64,000 bases of DNA, from assembly GCA_963784995.1 (NCBI GenBank), contig CAWATZ010000001.1, positions 744,001 to 808,000 on the forward strand. The letters are read 5' to 3'. The notes under the pieces are model-generated. The model was not told the DNA's origin. It did no database searches and worked only from the letters and a program-made list of their open reading frames with translations. Below are positions 44,923-54,487 of this stretch, in pieces (position 1 is the first letter of the stretch; each line of letters starts with the position of its first letter). The position numbers were made by a program, and so were the translations under genes. The stretch comes from CAWATZ01 sp963784995. Lineage in GTDB: Bacteria; Planctomycetota; Planctomycetia; Gemmatales; Gemmataceae.

Positions 44923-45410
44923 GTGGCGAGCAATGAAGCGTGGTTTATCGAGGAGAGGGCCGGTCGATTTGCTTCTTTCCTGCTGACAAAAAATGAGGAC
45001 GTGGTCCTTCAGGACTTTACCGTCCGGTTCCGCTCGGACCGCGCCGCCGTGCTCGACTTCCTTGCCGAGATCCGGCCAGGAGGGAAACCGACGATGCGCT
45101 TCTTCGGCGTTCAACTGCTCGGTTGGTTGTCTCTCCCTGGCGCCCGTCCCCCGACGAGAAGTTGCTGGAACGCTTCCCAGGCGAAAAGTTGGATGTCACG
45201 CTCCCGCTGTGTTTCCTCCTGATCGACGTCCGAAAACCCGAGGGATCCTACCGATGGGTCATGGAACCCGTCATTCAAGACGGTCGGCCCGTGTTGATCC
45301 AATCCCAAGAGTTGGAGTGGCAGACGCTGGACGAAGTTGGCGTTGAACGCCTGATCCGACAGGTGAACAAATGGTATGACGCTCTCCAGATTGCTGTTGT
45401 GTCAAAATAG
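44923..45410 (+). CDS. DUF4365-like partner protein, second gene of cassette 1, one frameshift
   Basis: Starts at GTG 44923, with GGAGG seven bases upstream. The first 65 residues (ASNEAWFIEERAGRFASFLL then LDFLAEI, RFFGVQLLG) align with the paralogue at 62508. The frame is lost between about 45115 and 45130 and resumes as VSPWRPSPDEKLLERF, then LPLCFLLIDVRKPEGSYRWV, matching the second half of the paralogue, to the stop at 45410. The paralogue's QVK is QLL here, so the lysine of the nuclease-like motif is missing even in the readable part. This copy may be degenerate. Confidence 0.6.
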
Positions 45411-45453
45411 TAGCGCGGAAAGACAGGGGGGGCGCCACGCTAGCCTCTGACGC

Positions 45454-46818
45454 TCACGGCCGCCGTTCGGCCTCCGGAATGCGTACCACCGTCAAGGCAC
45501 AGCAATCCCAGGCCTTGCTTCCCCGGCTGGCGTTCCAGGTAACGTAGAGCTTGTCTCCCTTCGGGTCCACCGCGGAGCTGTAGGTTCCCTTGAGCGCACA
45601 GCCGTACTTGTCCTTGTAGAACGGGTGCAGGAAGGCGATCACCTTCTTTTGCCTGGTCTGCACGTCGAATTGCACCACCGGCGAACCGTCTGCCTCGGCG
45701 CCGCCGTGGGCACCGGGGACGTAATAGAGATAGCGCCCGGTCGGGTCCACGTCGATCGAGGCAATGTAACCCACATTCCCGATCGTCGCGTCGCCGAGCT
45801 TCTCGATCGCCTCCGTCCTGGTGTTGAAGGACCAGAGGGTCGGCACGCCCTTTCCCTGCCCGGACGACACCGTATAAACGAACCCCTGAGGCGTTTCCTG
45901 TGTGGCCGCCCGGATGCCGATGCTTCCCGGGATCTTGACCGGGTCCCCGGCCTTCTCCGGGTCGTAGCGCATCAGGGTCGATTCGTCCTTGCCCTGGGTG
46001 TAGTAGACCCGACCCGTTGACTTCGCGAAAATCACGTATCGCGACGGCCCATCCGGCCCGGCGTACAGGACTTTCCGGGCCTTGACGTCGTAGGCAAAGA
46101 ACTGGATGCCCTCGGTCTCGCTGCCGCCGCTCCCCTGTGCCGTGCCGCCGTAGAAGATCAGCCGCTTCGGATCGAGGACGCTGCACGGAATGCAGTGCTT
46201 GGGGACCGGACCGCAGACGACCATCTCGGCCTTCCCCGTCTCGGGATGGACCCGTATGATCCAGTCGCCCTTGTAGTGATACTGGTCCGTGGTCACCCGC
46301 GTGGAACCGCGGTGGGTCGAGAAGTACAGGTAACCATCGTCTCCCAGGTCGAGCCGGCCGTGAATCTTGCCCGGAGTGTAATGGCCATCCGGCAGGTTCA
46401 GCAGCTTGCGAACGTCCACCAGCTGCCGGAACTGCTTCTTTGCCGGATCGTATTCGTAGACGAAGGCATTGCCCGCCGGCGCCAGGTGGTCGCCGATGGA
46501 GGCGTAATACTTGCCGTTGGCGGCCAGGCTGTCGCCCCAGTTCGACCAGGGTTTGCCCTCGTAGGTCTGGCCGGGGAAATAGAGGAAATCCACCGTCGGA
46601 GGCGTTTTCGCCACCGCAACGCCGGTTTTCAGCGTCGCCGGCGGTTTCAGGAACTCCGGAGCGGCGTCGGTGACGCATTCCTTGCCATCAGGCAATTTCG
46701 GCGGATAGGGGATCGTCGGAACTTTCGCCTTCTGGGCCTGCGCGGAGAGAACCACCACCAAACCCAGGAAGGCCAGCGCTACCGACCCGATTTTGCTCAT
46801 GGAATGCGGCACGTTCAT
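45454..46818 (-). CDS. Secreted beta-propeller protein of unknown function
   Basis: 454 residues from ATG 46818, eight bases past the upstream gene's stop. A signal peptide (VALAFLGLVVVLSAQAQ) is followed by repeated segments with aromatic-Asp turns (FVYEYDPAKKQF, DGYLYFSTHRGS, VYYTQGKDESTLMRYDP, DPTGRYLYYVPG), which suggest a six- or seven-bladed propeller. No catalytic motif seen. It is transcribed with the FG-GAP protein at 46826-48538, so the two may bind or process the same extracellular material. Confidence 0.7.
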   Translation of the reverse strand: MNVPHSMSKIGSVALAFLGLVVVLSAQAQKAKVPTIPYPPKLPDGKECVTDAAPEFLKPPATLKTGVAVAKTPPTVDFLYFPGQTYEGKPWSNWGDSLAANGKYYASIGDHLAPAGNAFVYEYDPAKKQFRQLVDVRKLLNLPDGHYTPGKIHGRLDLGDDGYLYFSTHRGSTRVTTDQYHYKGDWIIRVHPETGKAEMVVCGPVPKHCIPCSVLDPKRLIFYGGTAQGSGGSETEGIQFFAYDVKARKVLYAGPDGPSRYVIFAKSTGRVYYTQGKDESTLMRYDPEKAGDPVKIPGSIGIRAATQETPQGFVYTVSSGQGKGVPTLWSFNTRTEAIEKLGDATIGNVGYIASIDVDPTGRYLYYVPGAHGGAEADGSPVVQFDVQTRQKKVIAFLHPFYKDKYGCALKGTYSSAVDPKGDKLYVTWNASRGSKAWDCCALTVVRIPEAERRP

Positions 46819-46825
46819 TCTCCTG

Positions 46826-48538
46826 TCACTGCTTGACCGTCAGCCGTTGATTGACCTTCATACCCTTCTGCTTGATCGTTCCCTTGTTGTGCGGCAAAAC
46901 GACCTCTACGTCCACCATCTCTTCTTTGCCCAGACCAAAGTGGGCGACCGCCTCCTGTCCGGAGCAGAAGCCGTAGCCGACGCTGATTTCGCGACACCCG
47001 AGGAGCGACCCGGCGGCCCCGATCTTCCCGGCCGGATACACCTTGACCTTGCTGCCGATGCCCATCCGGTTGACGCCCTTGCTACCCTCCACCTTCACGT
47101 CGAGCCAGGTGCCGCCGGGCGTTTCGTTGTGCAGCAGCAGCGAGCGATCCTCGATCCACCAGTTCACCAGCAGCAGATCCAGCCGGCCGTCTCGATCGTA
47201 GTCGGCCGAGGGGCCGGCGGCGGCGTAGATGATTTTCTTGTCCTTGAGCATCTTGGTGAAGAACGGCCCCGAGCCCCGGATCTTGCGGTCCTCCTCCGTC
47301 GGGAAATCGTTGACCGCCCAGGCAGTTTCCTGGAAGCGCGGCAGGCCGTCCTTCACTCCGAGGTTCCGGTAAATCACCGGATACGGCTTGCCGTCCTTGA
47401 ACTTGACGATGCTGACGGAAATGTCTGGCCAGCCGTCGTTGTCGAAGTCCTGGATCTCGACGTGCGGCGCCTTCATCGCCAGGGGCAGTAATCCCGCCGC
47501 CTCGGTGACGTCCTCGAAGGTCGGGACGCCTTCCTTGATGCCCCGGTTAAGATAGAGGCGGATGGGCACAGGTTTGAGCCAGGGGTTCTTGAAGTGCTGA
47601 CCGATCACGACGTCGGGCAGGCCGTCGCGATTGACGTCGGCGATGCAGACTCCGGCCGGGGTGTCCTCGGCGGTGGGACACTTCCAGCGGAAGACCTCGG
47701 GTGAACCGGGCGCCTCGCGAAACTTGCCCTTGCCATCGTTCAGCAGCAGTCGGTGATTGCCGTCGCCACTGGTAAGGAACACGTCGGGCCAGCCATCGTT
47801 GTTCACGTCCGCCACGGCGACGCCCAGACCCGACAGGCCCGCGGGCAAGCCGACCTCGGCCGAGACGTTCTCGAAGCGATAGTCCCCCCTGTTGCGGTGG
47901 AGGATCGGGCCGAACTTCACTGCTCCGTAATAGCGCTCGCAGGTCAGCAAATCGAGGAGACCATCGCCGTCCGCGTCCAGGGCGGCGAGGCCCCGACCGG
48001 CGTAACCAGGCGGACAGGCCCGGCTCTCCCGGGAAACGTCGGTGAACTTGCCACCGCCGTCGTTCCGGAACAGGTAGCTCGGCGCCATCGTGACGCCTTC
48101 CTTGCCGTGGGCGCAGGTGGAGACGTAGAGGTCGAGCCGGCCGTTGTTGGTCAGGTCCACGAACAAGGCCCCGCTGCCCATGCCAGTGGTGCGCAGGTGT
48201 TCCTGGCCATCGAGCCGGAACTTCCCTTTCTCGTTGCGCAGCAAGAACCCCGGTTTGGAGCCCGCGTTGTGGAAGGCGGCCACGAACAGGTCGGGCCAGC
48301 CGTCCCCATCCACGTCGCCCCAGGCGGCCCCATGTCCACGGATGCCAGCCACGTGCGGAAAGAGGCCCGCCTCGTCGCCCGCGTCTCGGAAAACGAAGGG
48401 TTGGCGGGGCTGGGGGTCAGCCGCACGAGATGGAGCGGGAGCCGAACCGGCAAGCAGAACAATCCCTCCGACGAGGAACGCGATGCCGGCAATGACCCCA
48501 ATCCCAGATCCGCTGTTTTTCTTCGCGGGGATACTCAT
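46826..48538 (-). CDS. FG-GAP/VCBS-repeat CRTAC1-like exported protein
   Basis: 570 residues. One N-terminal membrane/signal helix (GVIAGIAFLVGGIVLLAG) is followed by at least six FG-GAP/VCBS calcium-binding repeats: GDVDGDGWPDLFVA, VDLTNNGRLDLYV, LDADGDGLLDLL, ADVNNDGWPDVFL, ADVNRDGLPDVV, QDFDNDGWPDISV and YDRDGRLDLLLV. The C-terminal part (WLDVKVEGSKGVNRMGIGSK) is an ASPIC/UnbV domain. It is probably an extracytoplasmic integrin-like propeller. It is divergent from the beta-helix gene at 48679. Confidence 0.9.
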   Translation of the reverse strand: MSIPAKKNSGSGIGVIAGIAFLVGGIVLLAGSAPAPSRAADPQPRQPFVFRDAGDEAGLFPHVAGIRGHGAAWGDVDGDGWPDLFVAAFHNAGSKPGFLLRNEKGKFRLDGQEHLRTTGMGSGALFVDLTNNGRLDLYVSTCAHGKEGVTMAPSYLFRNDGGGKFTDVSRESRACPPGYAGRGLAALDADGDGLLDLLTCERYYGAVKFGPILHRNRGDYRFENVSAEVGLPAGLSGLGVAVADVNNDGWPDVFLTSGDGNHRLLLNDGKGKFREAPGSPEVFRWKCPTAEDTPAGVCIADVNRDGLPDVVIGQHFKNPWLKPVPIRLYLNRGIKEGVPTFEDVTEAAGLLPLAMKAPHVEIQDFDNDGWPDISVSIVKFKDGKPYPVIYRNLGVKDGLPRFQETAWAVNDFPTEEDRKIRGSGPFFTKMLKDKKIIYAAAGPSADYDRDGRLDLLLVNWWIEDRSLLLHNETPGGTWLDVKVEGSKGVNRMGIGSKVKVYPAGKIGAAGSLLGCREISVGYGFCSGQEAVAHFGLGKEEMVDVEVVLPHNKGTIKQKGMKVNQRLTVKQ

Positions 48539-48678
48539 TCTCGGGACTCCGACGGTCTGGCCGAGCGGCGTTGCCAGGGATAGATTGCTGGGCAGAATCC
48601 GGGGCAGGCAAGGGTTTGACCATTCTCTTGCTATTGTACCCCGACTACCGTGGTGAGTTCCGGAACAGGAGTCGTCGC

Positions 48679-50256
48679 ATGGGTCCCCAGGGAGTTCGCA
48701 GGCTGTTCGGCGTCTGGGTCCTTGTCGCTCTGGTTCCGGTCTCCGCTCCGGCTGCCGAGTCGATCACCCCGGCGGGCGAGACGCTGAGTCTCAAGGAAGA
48801 CCTGGTCCTATCCGGGGCTGACGTGCTGGAGATCAACGGATCGGCCGAGAAACGCTGCAAGCTCCTTGGCAACGGCCATCGCATCCGGACGGCCGGCAAA
48901 TGGACCGGCCGCCTCAAGATCCAGCATTGCGATTGCCAGGGGCTGGGGACCGCCGGCAAGGCGAGCCTGGAGCTGGCCGCCGCGGGACAGGGCGACAAGA
49001 TCGTCATTGAGCAGACCGTGTTCGACGCCTGTGGCCCCCTGCATCTGAGCAACGGCGAGCAGTCCGCGACGATCTTTCGGAACAGCACCATCCGCGACAC
49101 GGCCCTCGTGCCCGTGACCAACCTGCCAAGCGAATCCCCCTCGGGGTTCCTCGCCTCGGGCAACTCCCCGGCACGCAAGTTGTTCCAGGGCAATCGCATT
49201 GAAAAGTCCGTCGTCGAATTCTCCGGCACCCGCAACTGGCTTATTGGCGGGGACAAGGACGCTGAGAGCAACGTGCTGATCGGCGTCCGTGCCTCCCTGT
49301 CGATCTATCGCTGCACGGACGTGCGGCTGGCCGGCAATTACGTGCATACGATCATCCCGAGCTTTCGCTGGAGTCAGGTGCATACGCTGGCGGTGCAGGC
49401 CCCCTGCCCCAACCTGGTGATCGAACACAACGTCTTCCGCCACGGCCAGTGGGTGGTCCGCAGCTTGACCGGACAATTCCGATACAACCTGGTGCTGGAC
49501 GCCGACGCTCACAACTTCATCATCGGGCCGCGTGACAGGACCTACATCCATCACAACATCTTCGCTCGGTACTGCACCGTGGATCCGAATCTGAATGCGA
49601 CCATCGGAGTCATCTACAAGGCCGACGACATTCAGATCTGGAACAACACCTTCGACGCTGGCGGCAAGGAACTGGCCAGGCCCTGGCACGTTCCGGCCAT
49701 CGAGGTCAACTCCGAAGCGTTCCTTCACAGCCTGCGCAACAACGTCTTCTACCGGCATCCGACCAAATTCCACAACGGCTCGGCCACGGTCCGGCCGGGT
49801 TTCTTCGAGAAGAAGACCGAGCCCGGCCCAGCCCGGCTGGGTTACGCCGACTACAACCTCTTCTTCAACCCCGACGCCGCCGAGAAGGACAACTACGCCC
49901 TGTCGGTCCAGGGGAAGATCGAGCGCGCTGATGCCGGCTTCGGCAAACACGACATTCCTGCCAGCGGGGCCAAGGATGCCCAGGTCGAGCCGAAGTTCAA
50001 GGGCCCGATTCCGACCAAGTTCCCCTTCTCCGACGACGACATCAGGTCCGGCAAAGTGAAAGTCTCGACAATCCTGAGCCATTACCGCGAGGCCTACCAG
50101 CCGGCTTCGGACAGTCCGCTCCTCAACGCGGGAGACCCCGCCGACGGCGCCGGCTCGTTCATCGGCGCCGTCGGCGCCGGGAAGGGGTGTCCGAATGATT
50201 TCTTTGGCCGGCCTGGCGCCCCGTCCGAGAACAAAGACCCGCGCCGAGGGAAATGA
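48679..50256 (+). CDS. Secreted right-handed beta-helix protein
   Basis: 525 residues from ATG 48679, with AGGAG eight bases upstream. The signal peptide is LFGVWVLVALVPVSAPAAE. The body has spaced short strands and asparagine-rich turns (LVIEHNVFRHGQW, YIHHNIFARYC, IQIWNNTFDAGG, NNVFYRH), typical of pectate-lyase-like parallel beta-helices. Family members often bind or cleave polysaccharide, but no catalytic site can be assigned. The next gene (50307) is on the same strand 50 bases on. Confidence 0.85.
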   Translation: MGPQGVRRLFGVWVLVALVPVSAPAAESITPAGETLSLKEDLVLSGADVLEINGSAEKRCKLLGNGHRIRTAGKWTGRLKIQHCDCQGLGTAGKASLELAAAGQGDKIVIEQTVFDACGPLHLSNGEQSATIFRNSTIRDTALVPVTNLPSESPSGFLASGNSPARKLFQGNRIEKSVVEFSGTRNWLIGGDKDAESNVLIGVRASLSIYRCTDVRLAGNYVHTIIPSFRWSQVHTLAVQAPCPNLVIEHNVFRHGQWVVRSLTGQFRYNLVLDADAHNFIIGPRDRTYIHHNIFARYCTVDPNLNATIGVIYKADDIQIWNNTFDAGGKELARPWHVPAIEVNSEAFLHSLRNNVFYRHPTKFHNGSATVRPGFFEKKTEPGPARLGYADYNLFFNPDAAEKDNYALSVQGKIERADAGFGKHDIPASGAKDAQVEPKFKGPIPTKFPFSDDDIRSGKVKVSTILSHYREAYQPASDSPLLNAGDPADGAGSFIGAVGAGKGCPNDFFGRPGAPSENKDPRRGK

Positions 50257-50306
50257 GCCATCGGGGCCGGGCTGCTCGACGTCTTCTTCCGGAGAGGAAC
50301 CCGATC

Positions 50307-51215
50307 ATGCAACTGGGATTTGTCAGTGCCATTCTGCCCGACCTGTCGCTGGAGCAGGTGATGACCTTTGCCCGCGACGCGGGCTTTGCCTGCGTGGAGC
50401 TGATGTGCTGGCCGCCCGGCAAGGCCGATCGCCGCTATGCCGGGGTGACGCATCTGGACGTGACCGCCCTGACCGAGGAGCGCGTCGGCCAGGTGCGCGA
50501 ACTGGTCAAGAAAACGGGAGTGAGCATTTCCGGACTGGGATACTATCCCAATCCGCTCGATCCGGACGCCGGCGTCCGGCAGGTGATCGGCGAGCATCTG
50601 AAGCGCGTGATCAACGCGGCCCCGCGGCTGGGTATCGGCGTGGTTAACACTTTCATCGGCCGGGACCATCGGCTGACGGTGGAGGGCAACTGGCCGCTGC
50701 TGCTGGAAGTGTGGAAGCCGCTGGTCAAGCATGCGGAGACGCTGGGCGTCAAGCTGGGGATCGAGCATTGTCCGATGCTGTTCAGCAATGACGAGTGGCC
50801 GGGCGGCAAGAACCTGGCGATCTCCCCGGCGGTCTGGCGCAAGCTGTTCGAGGCCTTTCCCGGGAACACGCTGGGACTGAACTTCGATCCGTCGCACCTG
50901 ATCTGGCAGCAGATCGACATACCCCGTGCCATCCGGGAGTTCGCCGGCAAGCTGGTCCACGTCCATGCCAAGGACGAGCGCATCGACCGCGAGAAACTGT
51001 ACGAGCGCGGCATCCTGGGCCTGGGCTGGCACGTTCCCAAGCTGCCCGGCCTGGGCGACGTGGACTGGAGCGCGTTCTTCGCCGCCCTGTCGGACGTGGG
51101 CTATCGTGGACCGGTGTGCATCGAGGTGGAAGATCGCGCCTGCGAGGGATCGCTGGCGGACCGCCAGCGGGCGCTGCGGCAGAGCAAGCGCTATCTGGAG
51201 CAGTTCTGCGGCTGA
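50307..51215 (+). CDS. Sugar phosphate isomerase/epimerase (xylose isomerase-like TIM barrel)
   Basis: 302 residues from ATG 50307, behind GGAGAGG. TIM-barrel metal ligands typical of the AP-endonuclease-2/IolE family appear: the Glu in ACVELMCW, the Glu-His in GIEHCPML, the Asp-His in NFDPSHLIWQ, HVHAKD and the final IEVEDRACEG. It probably isomerises or epimerises a sugar or sugar derivative. It follows a secreted beta-helix protein gene, which would fit polysaccharide use, but this is inference. Confidence 0.9.
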   Translation: MQLGFVSAILPDLSLEQVMTFARDAGFACVELMCWPPGKADRRYAGVTHLDVTALTEERVGQVRELVKKTGVSISGLGYYPNPLDPDAGVRQVIGEHLKRVINAAPRLGIGVVNTFIGRDHRLTVEGNWPLLLEVWKPLVKHAETLGVKLGIEHCPMLFSNDEWPGGKNLAISPAVWRKLFEAFPGNTLGLNFDPSHLIWQQIDIPRAIREFAGKLVHVHAKDERIDREKLYERGILGLGWHVPKLPGLGDVDWSAFFAALSDVGYRGPVCIEVEDRACEGSLADRQRALRQSKRYLEQFCG

Positions 51216-51646
51216 GATGAGTTCCTCCGACTCCGCGTCACAATCGAGGTGACACGTCACCCAATCCGTTTGACCAGGCGTGCCGCTATCTGGCCAAGTT
51301 CGCTCTGGTTGCCAGAGCGGCCCTCACGGGAGAGAGGCGACCGGTTCCAGGTGGGAGCGGTGGTTGTCAACTTGACCGGGAAAGGCAATTCCTCCCGCGA
51401 GATGGCCTGGCCAGAGGCTGGCCTGGTGACGCATCTGGGCGTGGTGGAAGGCCACCTGGCCGAGTATGACGCTGCCAAGACGCTGGCCGACGTTCGGTCC
51501 GGAGCGGCCCCGAAGGTGGTTTTTGCCGGGTCCACCCGGAATCCGCTTGCCCTGGATACTGGTCAGGCACTACCATAGGCAGAAGGGATCAACCGGACCT
51601 CCGAGCAGCGATCCCTTGTTTTCCCACCAGCAGCAGGAGAAAGCCG
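51216..51646 (+). other. Region of uncertain coding status
   Basis: 431 bases. A 109-codon open frame at 51249-51578 (containing GLVTHLGVVEGHLAEYDAA) has no recognisable family and no clear ribosome-binding site, and the complementary strand is also open here. It may be a decayed gene fragment. No repeat or hairpin stands out. Confidence 0.25.
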
Positions 51647-53030
51647 ATGAGCAACCGGGGGGGCTCTGGCAGGTTGTCAGGAGTTCCGGCAAACACTCTT
51701 ACCCGACCGACGCAGTTTCCTCAAGGCGGGCATCCTGGGCACGGCCGGGTTGAGCCTGTCCCAGCTGCTGCGTCTGGAGGCGCAGGCCGCACCGGAGACG
51801 ACCAGCGGCCGCAAGCCGTCGGTGATCATCCTGTGGATGCGCGGCGGACCCAGTCACATTGACACCTGGGACCCCAAGCCCGACGCCCCTGCCGACTACC
51901 GCGGCGAGTTCGGCACCATCAAGACCAACGTTCCGGGCATCATCCTGTCTGACCTGCTGCCGATGTCAGCCCGGATCATGGACAAGTGGGCGATCATCCG
52001 CAGCCTGCACCACCACGACGCCGGCCATTCCACCGGCGACCAGATCTGCTTCACCGGCTACAACGCTGGCCCCAATCCGGACGAGAACGTCTACCCCAGT
52101 TGCGGCTCGATCGTCTCCCGGCAGCTGGGCCATCTGAGTCCCCGGCTGCCGGCCTACGTCATGATCCCGCGCATGGTGCCCGGCACCGGCTCGGCCTATC
52201 TCGGCGTGGCCCACAAGCCGTTCGAGACCGGAGCCGACCCGGCACAACCGGGGCCATTCAAGCTGCCCAACTTCCAGCTGCCGGAGGGTGTGACGCTGGA
52301 GCGCGTCGGCGACCGCAAGCAGCTGCTGACCGGCTTCGACCAGCTGCGTCGCGACCTGGACGCCTCGGGCCAGCTGGACGCGATGGACCGCTTCAGCCAG
52401 AAGGCCTGGGACATCCTCACCTCGTCTGCCGCTCGCGACGCCTTCGACCTGGACCGTGAGCCGGCCTCGATCCGCGAGCGCTACGGCTTTTTCCCCGCCT
52501 TCGATCCCAAGGCGGCCGACCGCTGCGGCTGTCCCGCCTGGAGCCAGCGCATCTTGCTGGCCCGCCGGCTGGTCGAGGCGGGCGTGCGGCTGGTGACGGT
52601 CGATCTGCGCTGGTGGGACACGCACGTCAAGGGGTTCGAGTCGCTGCGGCTCGGCTTCCTGCCGCGCTGGGACCGGGCCTTCACCGCCCTGGTCGAGGAT
52701 CTGGAGGCCCGCGACCTGCTCTCCTCGACCCTGGTGATCGGCTGGGGCGAGTTCGGCCGGACGCCGCGTGTCAACGCCCAGGCCGGCCGGGACCATTATC
52801 CCAACGTGTTCAGCGCCGTGCTGGTCGGCGGCGGTGTGAAGGGCGGTCGGGTCATCGGCGAGTCCGACGCCAAGGGGGCTTTCCCCAAGGTCAATCCGCA
52901 CGTGCCGCAGGACGTGCTGGCCACCCTGTACCGGCACCTCGGCGTGGACACCGAGGCCCAGTACCTGACCGGCACCGGCCGGCCTGTCCCGGTCCTGCCC
53001 AGCGGCAAGCCGATCGAGGAGCTGTTCTGA
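51647..53030 (+). CDS. DUF1501 protein with Tat signal, frameshift in a G7 run
   Basis: DUF1501 proteins are planctomycete-typical alkaline-phosphatase-superfamily enzymes, often next to cytochrome/DUF1549 genes. The readable frame from 51750 carries WMRGGPSHIDTWDPKPDAP, GSIVSRQLG, HVKGFESL and WGEFGRTPRVN with the metal-site Asp/His residues. The start lies further upstream: ATG 51647 opens MSNRG, then a run of seven Gs (51657-51663). With six Gs the frame continues through CQEFRQTLLPDRRSFLKAG, a Tat twin-arginine motif, straight into the readable part. I therefore give the whole span. The G7 run is a classic sequencing-indel site. Confidence 0.85.
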
Positions 53031-53091
53031 TTTCACCGGAGGGTGTTGGTCAGTCGCTCCGCTGCGCCCGGCTCATCCAGAGGAGACAGAC

Positions 53092-53701
53092 ATGATCATT
53101 CGACAGAAGGAGCCGCACAATCTGGAGACGCCCCTGCATCACGTGGATTCGGTTCTCACTCCTACGGAGCTGTTCTGCGTCCGCAGCCATTTCCCGATCC
53201 CGAACGTCGATCTGGCCGCTTACCGGCTGCGCATCGATGGTGCCGTCAGGAATCCGCTTTCCCTGAGTTACCAGGAATTGCGCAACCTGCCGGCCGAGAA
53301 GCAGGTGGCCACCCTGGAGTGCGCCGGGAACGGTCGCGTCTTTCTTGTCCCGCAGGTGGAAGGGGCCCAGTGGGAACTAAACGCTTCCCGCGAACCAGGT
53401 CTGCGTGGTTGTCGGCGCTGCCTGGGCGGGCGAGAGCGAGGTCGCCGAGGTCGAGGTGAGCACGGACGGTGGTCGAACCTGGGCCAGTGCCGTCTTCCTG
53501 GACCCTGTGCAGCGGCATGCGTGGCGGCGCTGGCAATTGGAGTGGCTGACACCGAAGCAGCCGGGACCCTGCACCCTGCTGGCCCGGGCCCGAGACAACA
53601 GCGGCAACGTCCAGCCCGAGACGCATGACCAGAACCACGGCACTTACGTGATCAATCATCCGCTGCCAATCGAGGTCTTTGTGGCCGCTCCCGTTTCTTG
53701 A
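53092..53701 (+). pseudogene. Sulfite-oxidase-like molybdopterin enzyme with large internal deletion
   Basis: The N-terminal part (LFCVRSHFPIPNVDLAAYRL, LSLSYQELRNLP, VATLECAGNGR) is the start of a sulfite oxidase/YedY-type molybdopterin domain. After GAQWEL it jumps directly to VCVVVGAAWAGESEVAEVEV and the Mo-co dimerisation domain, to a stop at 53701 in another frame. Roughly the middle half of the molybdopterin-binding domain is missing, judged from the usual family length. The join is out of frame. It starts at ATG 53092 behind GGAG. A real deletion is more likely than a sequencing slip. Confidence 0.75.
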
Positions 53702-53752
53702 GGGAAGCGGCACAAGGGGACGTTCCCGCGACTGGCCCGGTGGAGGCGATAC

Positions 53753-54131
53753 GTGGCGGACGAGTCAGACCCACGCACCTACTTCGCCGCCGAGCGCACC
53801 TTGCTCGCCTGGCTGCGAACGGGATTGACCATTATCGGCCTCGGGTTCCTGGTGGCTCGATTCGGGTTGTTCTTGCGGATCATCCGGCAGCCCACCGCTG
53901 ACGTGCAGCGCCCCGCTGCCATCGACCGGGATCGGCGTCGGGCTGGTTCTGCTGGGCGCCGGTGTGATCGCCATTTCCGCCTGGCAGCACGTGCGCTTCT
54001 GCCGGGGCCTGACGCAGGCACAACGGCCGGTCCCCTACTGGTTGCAATTCGGAGTCTGGGTGGCTGGCGGCGTGGCTGGGTTGGGGTTGGCGCTGGCAGT
54101 GTATCTGTTGTGGAGCATCCCTTCCGGCTGA
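53753..54131 (+). CDS. DUF202/YidH-like membrane protein, one frameshift
   Basis: 125 residues when repaired. It starts at GTG 53753 with GGAGG seven bases upstream. The first half (DPRTYFAAERTLLAWLRTGL) is the DUF202 signature, followed by the first membrane helix. The frame shifts near 53915 (a run of Cs before GCTGCC). The neighbouring frame continues PSTGIGVGLVLLGAGVIAIS and a third hydrophobic helix to TGA at 54131. Three helices is the normal DUF202 layout. Probable inner-membrane protein of unknown function. Confidence 0.8.
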
Positions 54132-54487
54132 CGCGGGACTGCACCGGTTTAGAAAGAACGTTTCGGGTCGGGTGGCAATAACACGAGGAGGATGCAAAAT
54201 GAACCTTCAGTTCCCAGAACCACCACCAATCTAACCCGAACGGCCAGGGATGAAGCCCGATGCTTCCATACCCTATTCTGGGCGTCGGCAAGTTGACCTG
54301 ATTTGCGCAGCGGTCAGCAGGGTAGTGGGCATGTCCTTTTTCTCTCATCTCCCCGGCGGGAAGAGGGGAGAATGTCTCACTCCGCTGCCACGATCATCGG
54401 GTCGCCCTCCGGCGCGGAGGACCGCACCTTTTTTTCGTGCGCGTAATGGCCGCGCGATTGGCACGCTTCAACTGATAGGTGGCCGTC
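54132..54487 (+). other. Intergenic region with an 11-codon ORF and a weak hairpin
   Basis: 356 bases. At 54199-54234 a tiny frame (MNLQFPEPPPI) follows an excellent GAGGAGG ribosome-binding site. A TCTCCCC/GGGGAGA stem of seven bases lies near 54345-54370. No larger gene is supported. Confidence 0.35.

Noticed and set aside
45440..46678. 412-codon minus-strand ORF overlapping the propeller gene in another frame
   Set aside because: The 45454-46818 frame has a signal peptide and propeller repeats; the other is an out-of-frame shadow.
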